Source: Haemaphysalis longicornis
Lineage: Eukaryota > Arthropoda > Arachnida > Ixodida > Ixodidae
NCBI GenBank assembly: GCA_013339765.2
Contig: CM023454.1
Location: forward strand, 136,707,293 to 136,771,292
Reading direction: 5' to 3'
Length of the DNA: 64,000 bases
Shown: in pieces, positions 12,015 through 24,379 of the stretch
Layout: the number at the start of each line of letters is the position of its first letter
Position numbering within the stretch: the first letter of the stretch is position 1
The notes under the pieces: generated by a model
Told to the model about the DNA's origin: nothing
What the model saw: only the letters and a program-made list of their open reading frames with translations
The model's database searches: none
Position numbers and translations under genes: made by a program

Positions 12015-12610
12015 AAAAAGGCATTGATGCGAAAGCAATATCCAATGCTAGTATGAGCTATTTTCTACACAACTATAGAGACCCAAAAATCGCATTTCTA
12101 TAAGTCTAGTCTTGGTGAAGCAAACAACCGAAATCAGATGTCTAACAGCTTACTTCATTTTTAAGCACAAACACATTGATGAAAATATATTTTCTAGCCT
12201 GATACAAGCGTTTTTATATTAAACAGTGAATGCTGTAAAAGCACAAAGGTCGTGCCTTATCACAAGTTCAATGCCTCAATTTGTTCCTACGCACCCGTTT
12301 AATGCTTTGACACAAAACTGTCTCCCCGTAGCCAAGCATAGCATCTGTGAGAAAAAAAGCCAGGGAAAAAGGAGCCAACAAATAAATTCTGGAAGTCACG
12401 TTTTAGAAAAGAGAGCGCATGCTTGAACGATAAGATATTTTCACACATTTTAAACTATACATTGAAATATTGTTTGTATCATGATTGCAATATCCTTGTG
12501 CATTCCTTCAAAATGTAACGCTATTGTAGGTGGCTTACTCGTCTTCAACTTCTTTACTCCTCAATTGTTCCTGTAGCGTTTCCTGCGCAGTTTTCAAGGG
12601 ACAAATACTA
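12015..12610. repeat. Direct duplication, copy A, left part
   Basis: Starts at GATGCGAAAGCAATAT and aligns along its length with 59865-60440. Shared landmarks include CCAATGCTAG.ATGAGCT, GTCTTGGT.AAGC, ACACATTG and a CAACTTCT..TT.CTCC..TTGTTCC block at the end. By eye the two copies are roughly 70-75% identical with small indels. No coding frame is conserved between them. It may be an old segmental duplication or two copies of an unrecognised element. Confidence 0.7.
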
Positions 12611-14370
12611 TTTCTAAATTTTGGGGTGTTCCTGCCTCTACAGCAACACTCTGCTATTAAAAAAATGAATGAATATAATAAATTTTAGATGTTTTTAGGT
12701 ACACCCTCTCGGTAACTATATGAGGACCTGAGAGCTGCAGTTGGAAAACAAATCAATGATGGTACAATTCATACTTCTTAGAGCAATCAAGATATAAACA
12801 CTGTTTCAGTGCAACGTTTTCCCACGTAGGCGAGATATCCATTATACAAACAACCCAACAATGGAAGCCATTGTAGTTTCTAATACAAAACCTTAACACT
12901 AATTTCGAATGTCTTTCAATGGGAGTGCACCAAACAAACTAGTAGACCATCAGACAAGGGACCGGCTACCAAGGATTTATATTGTACAAGAAGAAGGGAA
13001 GCGAAATATTGGAGAGATAAATCAAGAAGAATGACACTAAAATTGTTTGAGGGAGGCCTTCTTTCTGCCGTCAAGACAACCACGCCTATACGTAATATTA
13101 CAGTTATATATTGCTACAAGTTAATTGACATAAAATTGTTTGACACACTGTATCTAAGCATTTGGCAATCGCCCCCTACAATAAGATTTACAACTTATCC
13201 TGTAGTGAATAAATGGTGGGCGGCTTTTTATGTATAGAAAATTCACATGACTAAGTGGTAACAAAAATATTACTGTCTTCAAATGGGCCTTCTAAAGGTG
13301 TCCTATAAACAAATCACATTGCAAAACTTTCAATTTTTTTAAAGCAAATTCAGGTGCTAATATAAAGAGCGAGTTAACAGTAACTTCCTCTGGTTCAATT
13401 CTTTTTGCTCATTTACTGCCCCATTGAAAATGCTTTAAGGACAAACACATTCGGAACAAGCCGGAGGCTTCACTATATATGTTACGTAATATAAAAAAGT
13501 GCTTTGTAGGTAACATTCTTGTTCTGGGGTGAAATGATTAGAGACCGTGGCGCCCGCATTAAAAAGAGTTTCAACTTCTATGTATGGTAACAATTACTAG
13601 CGATTGTAATGTATTTGTTGTTTATTTCATTTTGGCAAGAGATTGAAATATGGAAATTGTAGCGCATCATCAGAAAGCCGTATGTCTAGCGTTAAATTCG
13701 CCAGAAAATTGAATTTCGCATGAACCCGTGGACTGAGTACTTCAGACAACCGGGCATAACTATCCTCAGCTAGGCAGGTGCAAAGCGCCGCGAACCCTTG
13801 CACCCCGTGTTAGGGTCAGTGAGGGGTGCACACGTCCCACTTGCGCTGAATTACGTTTTGCTAGACAAGATAAAGCAATGGTCGTACCGAAGGGGCACCG
13901 GAGCGCCCGTCTCCTGTCACGGCACGTTGTGATACAGCGGCGTGTTTGATGACGCTTATGCTCTGACTGATAACAGCGAGGAAGTATGGCTCTGCGGCGC
14001 TTCTCAGCCTAATTGCTGTGGATGCGCATTTCCGGAGGACTGAAGTACTCAAGTGTTAGCTATACTGGAAAATACATTTTTGCACACTTACTGATGTATA
14101 TTTGGGTGACTGATGACCCTCTACCATTCCCGCATTACAATCCCCGTCTAAAAGCGATAATAATATGTTACTTACACGTACTACGTGACTGCGAACTTAA
14201 CTTGCAATTTTAACAGCTTTATTTGCGGCTGCCTTATCCCTCGTAGATTTCATCTCGTAGATCCCAGTTCTCTAATTTACTTATATCCCTCCCTGAAAGG
14301 TTGTGTTGATAACCTATTGTGACTATTAAAATCCCACTGTATTGAATCTTTGCCTTTATTGTGTTACAGG
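12610..14370. other. Unassigned AT-rich sequence within duplication copy A
   Basis: No recognisable gene. This segment has no evident partner in copy B, where a LINE fragment occupies the equivalent gap (60440-60911). It could be an insertion in A or a deletion in B. Confidence 0.4.
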
Positions 14371-14819
14371 GTTTCATTTCATTTCATTTATTATACCCTT
14401 AGGGGCCCAATGGCAATACATAATGGGGGGAGGCATAACAGGGTTTGCAGGAGAAAAAAACAGAAGGTGAACATGAATGCTGGAAAATACAAAACAAGAA
14501 TACCATAAATAAAAATTACAACAAATGTACAAACGAAACAGTGAAGTCAGGGAACACGATTCAAACAGAAAAAAACAGTTGAAGCATCAATAGGACCATC
14601 AAGCTAAAACAGTAGAAATACATCGTTAATGCATCATGCGAACGTCTTTTCAAGCTTATTTCTAAACTGTTTGTTATTGGAGCATGTGGCGATGTCGGCG
14701 GGTAAAGCGTTCAAAAGAGAAAAAGCGTTAGAAAAAATGACGAAGCAAATGCTGATGTTCCGCCGGTTATCGGAGCTAATGGGCAAGTGTGATTTAAGCG
14801 GTGTGATATTCTGTGAGGC

Positions 14820-15885
14820 GGCCTTAATTGCGTGTGTCTTGATTCTGGCCAATAAAGAAATTATAGAGGAGGCATGGGCGAGCAATAACGCGGCGTGATT
14901 CAAGGGTCGGAAGGGAGAGAGACAGTTTAAGGGCAGTGACGCTGACATGACATGAATATTGCGAGGTGATAAAGCGTGCATCGCGGTTTTGAATGAATTC
15001 AAGTTGTACAATTAGGTATGATTGTGATTGATCCCAGATGGCCGATGCATATTCCCGTTTCGGCCTTACGGATGTTGGATAGGCTAGGCTTTTTATTTCT
15101 TGAGAAGCAAGTTTAAGGTTACAGCGAAGATATCTGAGAGTACGTGAGGCTTCCGAGCAAATGGTGTCGATATGCGTTGACCAAGAAAGCGATGACGTCA
15201 TGTGAACCCCGAAGTATTTATATGATAGGACTGAGCTGATTGGTATATTGTTGACGTGGTAGGTGTATTGAGATACGGCACATTTCCAAAAAAATGAGAG
15301 TGTTTTGCATTTTGTTAGGTTTATTGGCATGTGCCAATTTGTACACCAAAATAATATGCTGTTTAAGTTTGATTGCAGGTTAGAATGATCATCGGCTGCG
15401 TGAATGGTTTGGTACAGCATACAGTCATCTGCAAAGAGCTTTAGCTTTGTTGTAATGTTAGTAGGAAGGTCATTTATGTATATTAAAAACAGCAGAGGCG
15501 ATAGGCTTGCAGCCTGCGGGACACCGGACGATACGCTGGTTAGACAAGACTTGTGCTCATTAGCCGAAGTGAATTGCGTGGGTCCTTTTAGGAAGTGTTC
15601 GATCCATGATATGAGGTTAGAAGGGATGTTTAGTGATGATAGCTTAGCAAGTAGGTGGTTGTGGCTGACATGATCGAATGCTTTAGAAAAATCCAAGAAA
15701 ATTGCATCTACTTGATGGTTATTGTCCATTTCCTCTAGTATATCATGTATGAACTCGGCGAGCTGGGTATGACATGAGAACCGTTTACGAAAGCCATGTT
15801 GGTGCGGATAAAAAAATGTACTTGATTCTAGGTAGGTCATTAAGCTAGAGGTTATTATGTATTCGAGTAGTTTGGAAGGCATACT
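14820..15885 (-). pseudogene. CR1-like reverse transcriptase, C-terminal and catalytic part
   Basis: A 352-residue open stretch carries the standard non-LTR RT blocks. HGFRKRFSCHTQL is at residues ~28-40, DAIFLDFSKAFDHVSH at ~58-73 (first catalytic Asp), SGVPQAASLSPLLFLIYINDLP at ~117-138 (consensus G is Q-G-S, here altered to AA), and KLFADDCMLY at ~148-157 with the FADD catalytic pair intact. The downstream HxxxxxxKxxxxLRYLRC and IQNRDARFIT blocks are typical of CR1/jockey types. The upstream fingers region lies in other frames, so the full polymerase is broken. Confidence 0.8.
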
Positions 15886-16027
15886 GGTTAGGGAAATTAG
15901 GCGGTGGTTTCTTATTAGTAAGCATATACCGGATCTAAAAAAGGGTACTATCTGAGCAACCTTCCAATCATCCGGAACGAACCTGAGTGGGTGACTGGGT
16001 GAATATTAGATGTAGAAACAGGCTGCA

Positions 16028-17404
16028 CTAATACTCAGTGTATTTTAGAATCTTGCTGTTAATGTGGTCACAGCTTGATGACGATGATAGCTTAAGGTTA
16101 CGGATCAAGTTTGATATTCCCTCCGGGTTGATCTCGATATCGGGAAACGTGGTGGAAGAAAAGGAGTGTGGCAATGTAATGGTGTCGCAATTACATCTAA
16201 AAACGGAGGCAAAATAGTTGTTAAGAACTGTTGCGCATTGATTGCTTTCTATCGGCTCCCCATTACGCCTAGTGAGTTCACGTAAGTTCACGTTTGGGAG
16301 AGAGTATTCGCGAAAATTTGCTAGGATTTGTTTTGAAGATAGACAGTATATCGCCGGGGAAAAATTGTTTTTTGCTTTTTTTGTTGCTTTAACGTGCTGT
16401 TTAGCGCACGCGTGGTACTTTTCCCATGTTGCTGGATTGTTACTGTGATTAGCTGATCTGTAAAGACGCTTTTTTGGTTAAGAATTGATCTCAGGTGTAG
16501 GTTAAACCACTGGGTGTTTGAATCAGAAGTCACGGTTAGCGTTGGACTGTACTTGTTTTGTAATCTAAGAAGTACCCTTTTATACAGTTTCCAGTTTGCG
16601 TTTACGGTGCGGGTTAAATGTGAGCCTTTGAGTTGTTCCTAGCAACTGCCTAGTTCATCATTTAGATCTTCATAGTTCCCTCTTTTGTAATCAGTTATAT
16701 GTTTTTTTTTTGTTGGTAGTTTTTTTCTTAAAGGAAGAGATGCAGAAATATGTAAAAGGCTATGGTCACTTAATCCCGACAACGATGTCAAGCTTAAAAC
16801 GTCTTTCGGGTGCGTTGTTTAGAACAGATAGATTATGTTAAAACCTGTAGTGGGACAGGTTATGACTTGACGATTGAAGTCGAGTGATAAATGGACGGAT
16901 TGGTTAGCTTCGTTGGATTGAGATCTGTTGAGAACTGAGAGCTGAGGCCAATTAATATGCGGGAAATTCAAGTCACCAGATAGGAAGATAGAAGCGTCGA
17001 AAAAGTTTTTGTAATTCGAGTTAGGGATTGGCTGAGTAGATCGCAAAAAGACAAGTCGCTTTCCGGTGGTCTCTAACATCCGCCGATAACGCTTTTACCT
17101 GCCTGGGAATGAATTAGTACCATGTTAGTTCAAGTAGGTCGTCGTGGCATCGGAGCGACGAAGAAATTGTGTTTTTGATAGCAAGGAGAATGCCTCGTCT
17201 CCTTCGGCCGATTCGGTCATGGCGATACAGGTTGAAGTTGTGATTTGACGGAGGGATTTCGTGGTCGAGAATGTCAGCATGTAGAGATGTTTCGGTTAGA
17301 AGAACTGCGTCAGCGTTGATGTCATCTATGAAACTGAGAAGATGGTCACGCGTAGGTATTAGGCATATGTTTCTAAATGCAATTTTGAAGTTCATGTAGG
17401 ACAA
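16028..17404 (-). pseudogene. CR1-like endonuclease domain and EN-RT linker remnants
   Basis: Minus-strand frames at 17404-17114 read a NADAVLLTET segment, the EEP endonuclease L.ITET block. The frame at 17079-16819 has LSGDLNFPHINW, the GDxN catalytic block. The frame at 16291-16028 gives a linker ending in SSSCDHINSKILK, equivalent to the GPDGI.SK.LK motif that opens the RT domain. The pieces lie in different frames with stops between them. Confidence 0.7.
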
Positions 17405-17612
17405 ATGCCGAGAAGTTGAGCGTGGTTTTGGGCGTCGAACATGGCGTCAGTTAGGGACATCAGTCAATGATTCGGTGGTTTCTTTGACGTTAGGAAGCGA
17501 TTTGGTGCATTCTAGTACGGAGTCAGAGATGGCGTCGTAATAGTAGCACTTTTCCCCACATGCAACCTGTCAAGCCCAAGTTTGAATGCACATTTGGCCG
17601 GGCGGATAAACT

Positions 17613-18282
17613 TCAGAAGCTTAGAACGAGCAAGGCGAGTGGTGGCAACAAAATCCTCCCTGTTTGTAAAATTTGTGTTTTTTGTTTAGGACCGCAGGAC
17701 AGTATTTCTTCTTTTGTTTTAAAGTTCATGAATTTGACGATTATGGACCGATTTTTATCTGGGGAAGGTGATCCATTGCGGTGCGCTTGTTCAATACTGT
17801 TTGGAAAAATTTCGAAGGATAGCTTATCTTTCCAAGATGCCAATATCTTATCTTCAGAATCCTTCAATGTTTCTTTGTGCGTATCGTCAAGGCCAAGGAA
17901 AATTAGGTTATTTCTACGCGGCCGGTTGCTCACGTTGACACTTGCAGCTTTGAGAGCTGTCATGTCGTTTTTACATTGCATGATTCAATGGAGACTGGTT
18001 CAGTGGGAGGATGATAGTGGAATGATTCTAACTTAGTCATCCTGTCAGTCAAGCTAGCTAATAAGCCTTTATAGCAACATGGGCTTCCTTAAGTTTATTT
18101 TGTTCCTCAAGTATAGCAGCCTGACCATCCTGCAGTTGTTTTAATGTGGTTAAAATGGCGGGTAAATCGGCAGATATCGTTGGGCCGCTAAGTAGCAAGA
18201 GCAGTTCACATAACAGATGTTGCGCGAGCATGTCACAGCAGGTACGATACACAAAAAAGATCAAGACCATGGGGCACGACAC
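17613..18282 (-). pseudogene. CR1-like ORF1 (coiled coil plus RRM-like) remnant
   Basis: The frame at 18282-18058 ends with a QLQDGQAAILEEQNKLKEAH coiled-coil-like helix. The frame at 17981-17613 contains RRNNLIFLGL, IEQAHRNG and RSIIVKFMNFKTKEEIL, the pattern of the RRM-like nucleic-acid-binding domain of LINE ORF1 proteins. In this family ORF1 is thought to package the RNA. A frame break separates the two parts. The identification is by motif pattern only. Confidence 0.6.
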
Positions 18283-18338
18283 CGCTACAACAAACCGATT
18301 ACTACAGCGAAATTACGTGGCATATTTAGGGTAACTAA

Positions 18339-18656
18339 CCTGGAAAGTTAGCAGCCTAAGCATGGTGCGGCGGACGATGTCGTGCCCTGAGCAGACAGTA
18401 GTTGCGTGCAGATTATATTCACCGCGCTCCGGCCACGTGACTGGTGACGTAGCCGATGACGGTCGTTGCCAGCCGAGGCTGGCGGAGCGAGCCAGATTTG
18501 GAAGGTCGGGACACAGCGGCTTCATGGTTGAAGGGCTGGCGGCTGGAAGTGGTCCAGTCCACGGCTGTGGAACCTGGGCCGGGCAAGCGCTGCTAGGGAA
18601 CCAACACAAGAGCGCCTGGAAAGTTAGCAGCGTAAGCATGGTGCGGCGGATGATGT
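18339..18656 (-). repeat. Tandem 276-bp promoter-like monomers at the LINE 5' end
   Basis: A 42-bp block starting CCTGGAAAGTTAGCAGC and continuing with CATGGTGCGGCGG occurs at 18339-18381 and again at 18615-18656, with GC-rich sequence between. This is one full and one partial monomer. It lies exactly where the 5' UTR of the minus-strand LINE should be. Tandem monomers acting as promoters are known for some LINEs; here that role is inferred. Confidence 0.55.
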
Positions 18657-18714
18657 CTTTCAGAAAAAGATTTCGTCATTTTATGACTCCCTGAAAAAAC
18701 CAACCTGAAAAAGA

Positions 18715-20350
18715 AACCTGCGTCTGAATATGGGCAGATCATTGTTTATGAGTGAAGATTACATGAAAAGTACTTTGACGAATTTTCTGTGGTGCACAGC
18801 CCATATGAAGTCCGAGTTTATTATACCTGCCTTTTTTTTTCTCGGGGTGAAGTGAGATAGGGGAAATCACATTTAGCGGTTTTAAAAATCATAAAGTAAT
18901 AACAAACATACACGTACTTACTAAAATGTTACCATAAAAGCTACAGGGCATTTATAACACAGAAAATGAAATGGTATGCTGGTAGAGGAATATTTAGGAG
19001 CAATAGATGAGTGTTTTACGAACCAAAGCTTCTGAGTAACTACTGCTCTCTGAGTGTTGCTTCGGAACGCACCGCCTTTTCGAACATGCTTTTCAAAAAA
19101 ACAGTTTTTCTACAAAACAGTTTTGGTAATCGGGAGACAAACGCCAATTTGAAGACACTTTTGGTCAAAGATTCAGAATGTTTTTACGGTGTCTGTACAC
19201 TAGTAAAAGTTGTGATGCTTTAGTTGAGCGGCCTAAGAAGAGAAAGCAAAATATTTTTATACAAAATGTGAAATCTTGGTTCAAATATAAAGCCGTACTG
19301 GGGGCCGTAGACATGTACAAACTGTTCACAGACATTTCGCTTACCTTATTCCTGTACTGAAAATATAGACCAGAGGTACACATAGTATTCATTCATTGCG
19401 AAAAGTCAAATTCACTGTTATAGCCAACAATTTCATTCCAGAATATGATTTGTGTTAGTCTTGTAAACTCCTGTACCAAATGTTCACGAGTTCTTAAATT
19501 TTGGCTGCAGGTATCATAACAAAAATGTTTCCAGGAGGCGGTCATCATGGAGAGCAAAATCGGCTGGTAAAGCTTGCCTAGAACATATTCGCCCGTAAGT
19601 ACATATATGTGTTTGGCAAACGGATTTTAAACCGACGCACAAACCTCTTACCGTTTTGAAACCACCTGCCATCTCTAACGAACCCTTATGTCTCCAACAA
19701 AACTTTCGACCTCGCTAAATACCCTGCCAGGCAAGTAGGGTCCCTTCCCTCTTTTAAGGTTTTAGTTTGCTCTACTGCCCCCAAAAGTAACCCTGTCACA
19801 GCACATAGACCACATAAACTGCATCAAGAAACTGTTGCTTGTGCGCTGGGCTTTCTCAAAAGAGTCAAATTAGCTCCTTCGGAGAACACTTCCGCAGACA
19901 CAAATCCTCATAAACATTGAACTCCGGATGAATTGGCAACAAGAAAGTAGAAGAATTATTTACCGTGGGCATTCAGGTATGCAAGCAAATTTAGTCGGCT
20001 GCTTTTCCTAATTACAGTTAGTGTAACAACACATGTTTGGTGGCTGACATCCCCTCCATTATATCTTCACACGTCTGTATTTCCTGGTTTCCGCTACACG
20101 CCCACCTTTACCTAATATAATGAAGTAGCCAGTCGAATATTGTGAGCATTCACTCATCGAGTATGAAATACCTAGGACCACAAATTGCATGCCCCCTGTT
20201 ATTTCTCAACTTTTCGCGATTCTTCACGTAACGCGGAAACGTCATAGGTTCTGAAGAAATACAAAGTGGAGGCTTTCAATCAGACAGATTCAACCTAAAA
20301 GACTAAATGAAGAAATTACGGCACTAAAATTGACACTTTTTCTGGCGAAC
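18715..20350. repeat. Direct duplication, copy A, right part
   Basis: Aligns with 60912-63270. Shared landmarks are TTGTTTATGA.TGA, AAAAGTACTTTGACGAATTT (AAAAAGTCCTTTGACAAATTT in B), CCAAAGCTTCTGAGTAAC, GACCAGAGGTA, the ACCCTATT/TGAAAC.CCTG block near 19650, and GTGGCTGACAT near 20042. B carries a CR1 3' fragment at 62222-62860 not present in A. No protein frame is conserved. Confidence 0.7.
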
Positions 20351-20838
20351 AAACTCACAAGGCCAATCTTACATAACAAGATAAAGTATGTCTAGCCATT
20401 TTTAATAAAGGCAAATATAAACTACCTAATTTAAATAGCACTATTGTGGTCACTGCAGTCATACCACAACACCACCTCCCATGCAAAACCCAGTAGAGCT
20501 TCTCAGGAATATTGATTTGCTACCTCGGTTTAGTGTATACTACTGTCCTTGTGGGCGTGCGAAAAGAATACAATTTTTTGACAAGGTCACCTATACCTGC
20601 AATATATTACCCATAAAACCCTTCGGTACGCTTCATGTCGTTTTTTGTAAGCTCACGACAAGCACTATTTGGGTACCATACAATGCTTCGCTTGTCCCAC
20701 ATATAAATTCAACCTTCCAGAATTTGTTCGGCCCCTCGGTCAAAGGATCGAATAAAAGTATAAATTACAGTGTCTTTCTCGTTATATATTTATATATATA
20801 CACACAAAATGTGTTCCTTGATTGCGGTTGTTAAATAC
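20350..20838. other. Unassigned sequence with short TA repeat
   Basis: A 117-residue open frame at 20481-20834 shows no recognisable domain and its end runs into repeat sequence. A short TA/CA microsatellite lies at 20785-20807. The TGTGTTC.TTGATTGCGG sequence after it recurs at about 30166, also beside a TA repeat. Confidence 0.4.
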
Positions 20839-20970
20839 TAATAAAATTACACCATCTTCCCAGAGGGGAACCCTGAGTACTATGCGAAACAGGCATGGCG
20901 TCGATTCAAGTGCCCATTATTTTTCCGTTCGTCGTTTCTGCGAGGTTGAGGTACGTAGCTACCGTTATAT

Positions 20971-21220
20971 TGCCACAGTCAAGTCATTAGAAGGCAACTC
21001 TCAGGCACTCAAGAAGCGCAGGGTGGTGCCGTCAATCCCTCGTTCGCGCGAGATTGGGTGTGCACGGGAACACCCCGGCTAAAGGAGGAAGAGGATTTTT
21101 CTCTCTCGCGCGGGCTTCCCTCAGAAAGCAGAGTCACCATTAGACTGCTATAGGGTTTTTGGTCTCTTTTTTTTTAAACTATACCCCGTACTGTTGACCA
21201 GTCGCTAAGTTTACGATACA
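20971..21220 (+). repeat. Gypsy-1 5' LTR
   Basis: Direct repeat of 26355-26603, TG...CA bounded. It holds the GATTGGGTGTGCACGGGAACACC block and a CTAAAGGAGGAAGAGGATTTT segment. No certain TATA box or poly(A) signal was assigned. Confidence 0.9.
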
Positions 21221-21259
21221 TTTTTGGTGGAGGAGCCGGGTACCAGCCGCGAATCTCGC

Positions 21260-22669
21260 ATGCACAGCGAGGACACCGCCTCTGAAGACCGGGCGCATGA
21301 GACAGAGCTGATGCCCGTTCATCAACGCAGCACTCGTCGGCTTCGAGGTGCATCGCCACAGTACGGGCTTCTGCCCGCGACATCCAGGACCGCCGCGGCA
21401 CACCCTACGGACCCAGCAATAACAAGCGACAACCTTACGCCATGTCAGTGCGTGTTCCAACAGCTGCGAAAGGCTCCAAGTTTCCATGGAGACGCATTTG
21501 AAGACGCGGAGGATTGGCTTGAGCTGTATGAGCGGGTCGCGAGATTTAATAGATGGGATCAAGCGCGGAAGCTGCATGACGTGCACTTCACCTTGGAAGA
21601 CGGCGCGAGGACGTGGTGCGAAAACCACGAAGCAGATTTCACAAGCTTGGATAAATTTCGGCGCAGATTTTTGAAGACCTTTGCCCGGGCTGAAGCCGCT
21701 TCGCGCTCCAGAAACCAGGGCCCTAGTGAAAGCGTTTCGATGTACTACGAGGAGATGTCCCGTCTTTTCCGACATGCAGACCCGAGCATGGCTGAAGATA
21801 AAATGCTTCGTCACCTTATGCGAGGTGTGAAACAGGAGCTTTCCGCTGGGCTTGTGCGCAATCCCCCACGTACCGTGACTGAGTTTCTTACGGAAGCGAC
21901 GACGATGGAAACGACGCTAGAACAGCGTGCCAGACAATACGACCGCCACCCTGCTTGCGCGTCGGTGGACGTGTTTGCTGCGGCCTCGGGGACCAGTCGT
22001 GACACGTTGCGGGAGCTCATCCGCTCAGTGATTAGGGAGGAGCTTCACCTCCTACAACTTCCTCAGGCCACACCGACGTACGCTTCTCTGACCCAACTCG
22101 TGAAAGAGGAGGTTAAGCAAGCGGTCCAACCACTGGTGAACCTTGACATGCAGCAGCCCTCAAGCATCTCGGAGGAGCGCGATGACATACGCCACGGTTC
22201 TGCAAGAAGCCCCTAAGGTACGCTGCTTCGAACGTCGCCGCTGCTACTACCGACGCGTACGCCCTTGTCGTCTACTGGTGCCTTTATTCGTCGGCCCAGC
22301 CTGGAAACTGCCCCAGCCCCTCCTGCTGGACTGAGCGCCGTACGCAAGACTGGACGTGTGCGTGCGCCGGGCGGGCTACCACTGTGTTTTAACTGCGGGG
22401 AGGCTGGTCATCGTACATGGTCGTGCCCCTACCGTCGTGCTGCCTTCGAGGTTTCCCTTCCAAACGTGCCCTGCCCTCGGTACGGTGAAAGACCTAGCCG
22501 AAATTCAACAATATCGGTTCGCGCAAACGCGCTCCATCTCGCCGAAAAACCATGCCAGAGTCGTTTTCGTCGTTACAGGTCGCCGAGCCCTCGTCTCTCC
22601 TCTAGCTCGCCTTTGGCGGCGCTCGCCCAGCCCGAATCGGGAAAACTGAAACCAGCTGACCTCTGAAGG
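21260..22669 (+). pseudogene. Gypsy-1 gag polyprotein with one in-frame stop
   Basis: The likely start is the ATG at 21260; an earlier in-frame ATG at 21224 overlaps the primer-binding region. The capsid part includes FHGDAFEDAEDWLELYERVARFN, ARTWCENHEADF and EDKMLRHLMRGVKQELSAGLVRNPP, all typical of arthropod Ty3 gag. A TAA at 22214-22216 splits the frame. The same frame then reopens and encodes a CCHC zinc knuckle, CFNCGEAGHRTWSC (about 22385-22426), that would bind genomic RNA. The tail is Ser/Pro/Arg-rich. It is followed by protease in another frame. Confidence 0.8.
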
Positions 22670-22779
22670 TGGGGGCCGCTGAAAGACCGTCAGCGAAGAT
22701 CCTCCATCGTCTTTCCGATGACGTACATCGGAACCGACGCATACGTTATGGGAAAAGAGGCTACATGAGACCTCGCAGT

Positions 22780-23160
22780 TAGTATCGACGACTACGACGT
22801 GACTGGCTGGTGGACACAGGTGCGGATTACTCGGTAATAGTAGCAATCTGGCAAGAGAGCGAGGGCAGGTACTGACGCAGTGGACTGGGCCTCACATTCG
22901 CATGGCAGGCGTCAACTGGTTACCCAACGGGCAATGCACGGTTAGGGTTACTATACGTGGGCGATTTCGTCGTACTCCCGGAATGCTCGAGGTACGTCAT
23001 ACTGCGTATGAACTTCCTGCAAACGAATGGCGCAATCATCGACCTACAGACATGGACCGTTACATTCTCCAACCGAACGAGGCCATTGCCAGATACGATT
23101 CAGAAGCAGGGGCAATTCTGTGCCCTCCATGTAGTGGACAGCAGTGTTGTGTAGCACCAC
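22780..23160 (+). pseudogene. Gypsy-1 aspartic protease remnant
   Basis: WLVDTGADYSVI at about 22806-22841 is the catalytic motif of the retropepsin family, with the Asp-Thr-Gly triad intact. Downstream frames read LPECSRYVILRMNFL and NGAIIDLQTWTVTF, matching the second half of the protease fold in gypsy-3 (ILGMAFL...NGAIINL). Frameshifts separate the halves. Its normal job is cleaving the Gag-Pol polyprotein. Confidence 0.75.
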
Positions 23161-23549
23161 GAAGCAGCGTAATCTCCTTGTTAAAGGGGACGTGGCTGAA
23201 AGTTGCGAACGGCTATTGTAAGGCAACAGGAATTTGCTTTTAGAACGAAAAATTTGTTGTTTGCAAGGAGCCTTATCCGCCTGCATAACGGCTGTGCGGA
23301 TGTGGTGCTGACAAACTCAGGAACGAGCTTCAACGCCGCCCCAAAGGCACCGCCATCACCTCCTCACACGAATTCATTCAAGCGGCACAAGTTTGCACTG
23401 GGGAGAAGGGTGGCATGAAGCATCGGCTCCAAAGACTTTGTCGGGTTAATCCACATCAGCCCTGACCTGACGGAAGAGCAGCAACGGCAGCTCACAGCCC
23501 TCCTCGAGGATTTCCGCGAATGTTTCTCTACTTCATCGAAAGTTTGACA

Positions 23550-24300
23550 AACGCCTGTGGCCAAACATCGCATATCGTCGACGAAACGACCAAGCCAGTC
23601 TACCACCATCCCTACTGCGTTGTCCTATAAGAAAAGAGAAGCCATCCCGACCCAAGTAACGGAAACGTTACGAGACGACGTGATTCAACCATCGACAAGT
23701 CCGTTGGCATCCCCTGTTGTGCTGGTCCAAAAGAAGACAAACCTTACGATTTTTGCGCCGATTACAGGAAGCTAAATCGTGTAACAAAACGAGGTGTATT
23801 ACCCCTTCCATGAATAGACGACGCCTTTAGACCCGACTGCGTAAAGCAAAGTATTTCTTCTCTTTAGATTTCAAAGTGGGTACTGGCAGATTGAGGTTAA
23901 CGAGCGAGACGAGAGAAGACTGCGTTTGTCACACCCGATGGGCTTTATGAGTTTAAAGTACTTCCGTTTGGTCTCTGCTCGGCACCCGCGACGTTCCCAG
24001 CGAATGATGGACACTGTCTTGTCGCGTTTAAAGTGGCAGGACGTGTCTGGTTTACCTGTACGATGTCGTCGTGTTTTCTGCCACCTTTGATACCAACCTA
24101 CAACGACTTCGACTAGTTCTTGACGCTATAAAGTCGGCTGGTCTGACTATAAAACCCTAAAAGTGGAACTTCGGCTACAAACAGCTTCGGTTTCCTAGGA
24201 CATGTCATCAGTTCAGACGATGTCGCACCATACCGTGAGAAGACGGCAGCCGTAGCAGCCTTCCCTCGACCAGCCGATTAAAAAAAGCTGTTACGCGCTT
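23550..24300 (+). pseudogene. Gypsy-1 reverse transcriptase remnant
   Basis: The region 23640-23780 reads EAIPTQVTETLRDDVIQPSTSPLASPVVLVQKK, then DYRKLN after a frame change. YFFSLDFK is near 23860, and the palm sequence CLVYLYDVVVFS is near 24045-24080. The catalytic YLDD has become YLYD, losing one of the two metal-binding aspartates. The next block, GFLGHVISSD-like, follows near 24195. At least three frame changes are needed. RT would copy the element's RNA using a tRNA primer. Confidence 0.75.
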
Positions 24301-24379
24301 TCTAGGCCTCTGCGCCTTTTACAGACGCTTTGGTAGAGACTTTTTCTTACCTGGCGGAACCATTGACGCGATTGACAAA

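Larger units (their letters stand above)
14370..18660 (-). mobile_element. CR1-like non-LTR retrotransposon (LINE), nearly full length, decayed
   Basis: On the minus strand the order is a GC-rich 5' region with tandem monomers (18339-18656), an ORF1 with coiled-coil and RRM-like parts, an apurinic endonuclease-like region, a reverse transcriptase, and a short 3' end finishing in ATGAA-type repeats at 14375-14400. The 3' end resembles that of the fragment at 62222-62860, down to the CCCTTAAGGGTA.AATAAAT motif. Frameshifts and stops break every ORF. It splits duplication copy A. The length of about 4.3 kb is near full length for this class. Confidence 0.8.

Noticed and set aside
14629..15673. 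Plus-strand frames opposite the CR1-like RT
   Set aside because: Shadows of the minus-strand RT, which has clear catalytic motifs.
20481..20834. 117-residue plus-strand frame as a gene
   Set aside because: No domain, ends in repeat DNA and no conserved copy seen.
21179..21814. 211-residue minus-strand frame
   Set aside because: Antisense shadow of gypsy-1 gag.
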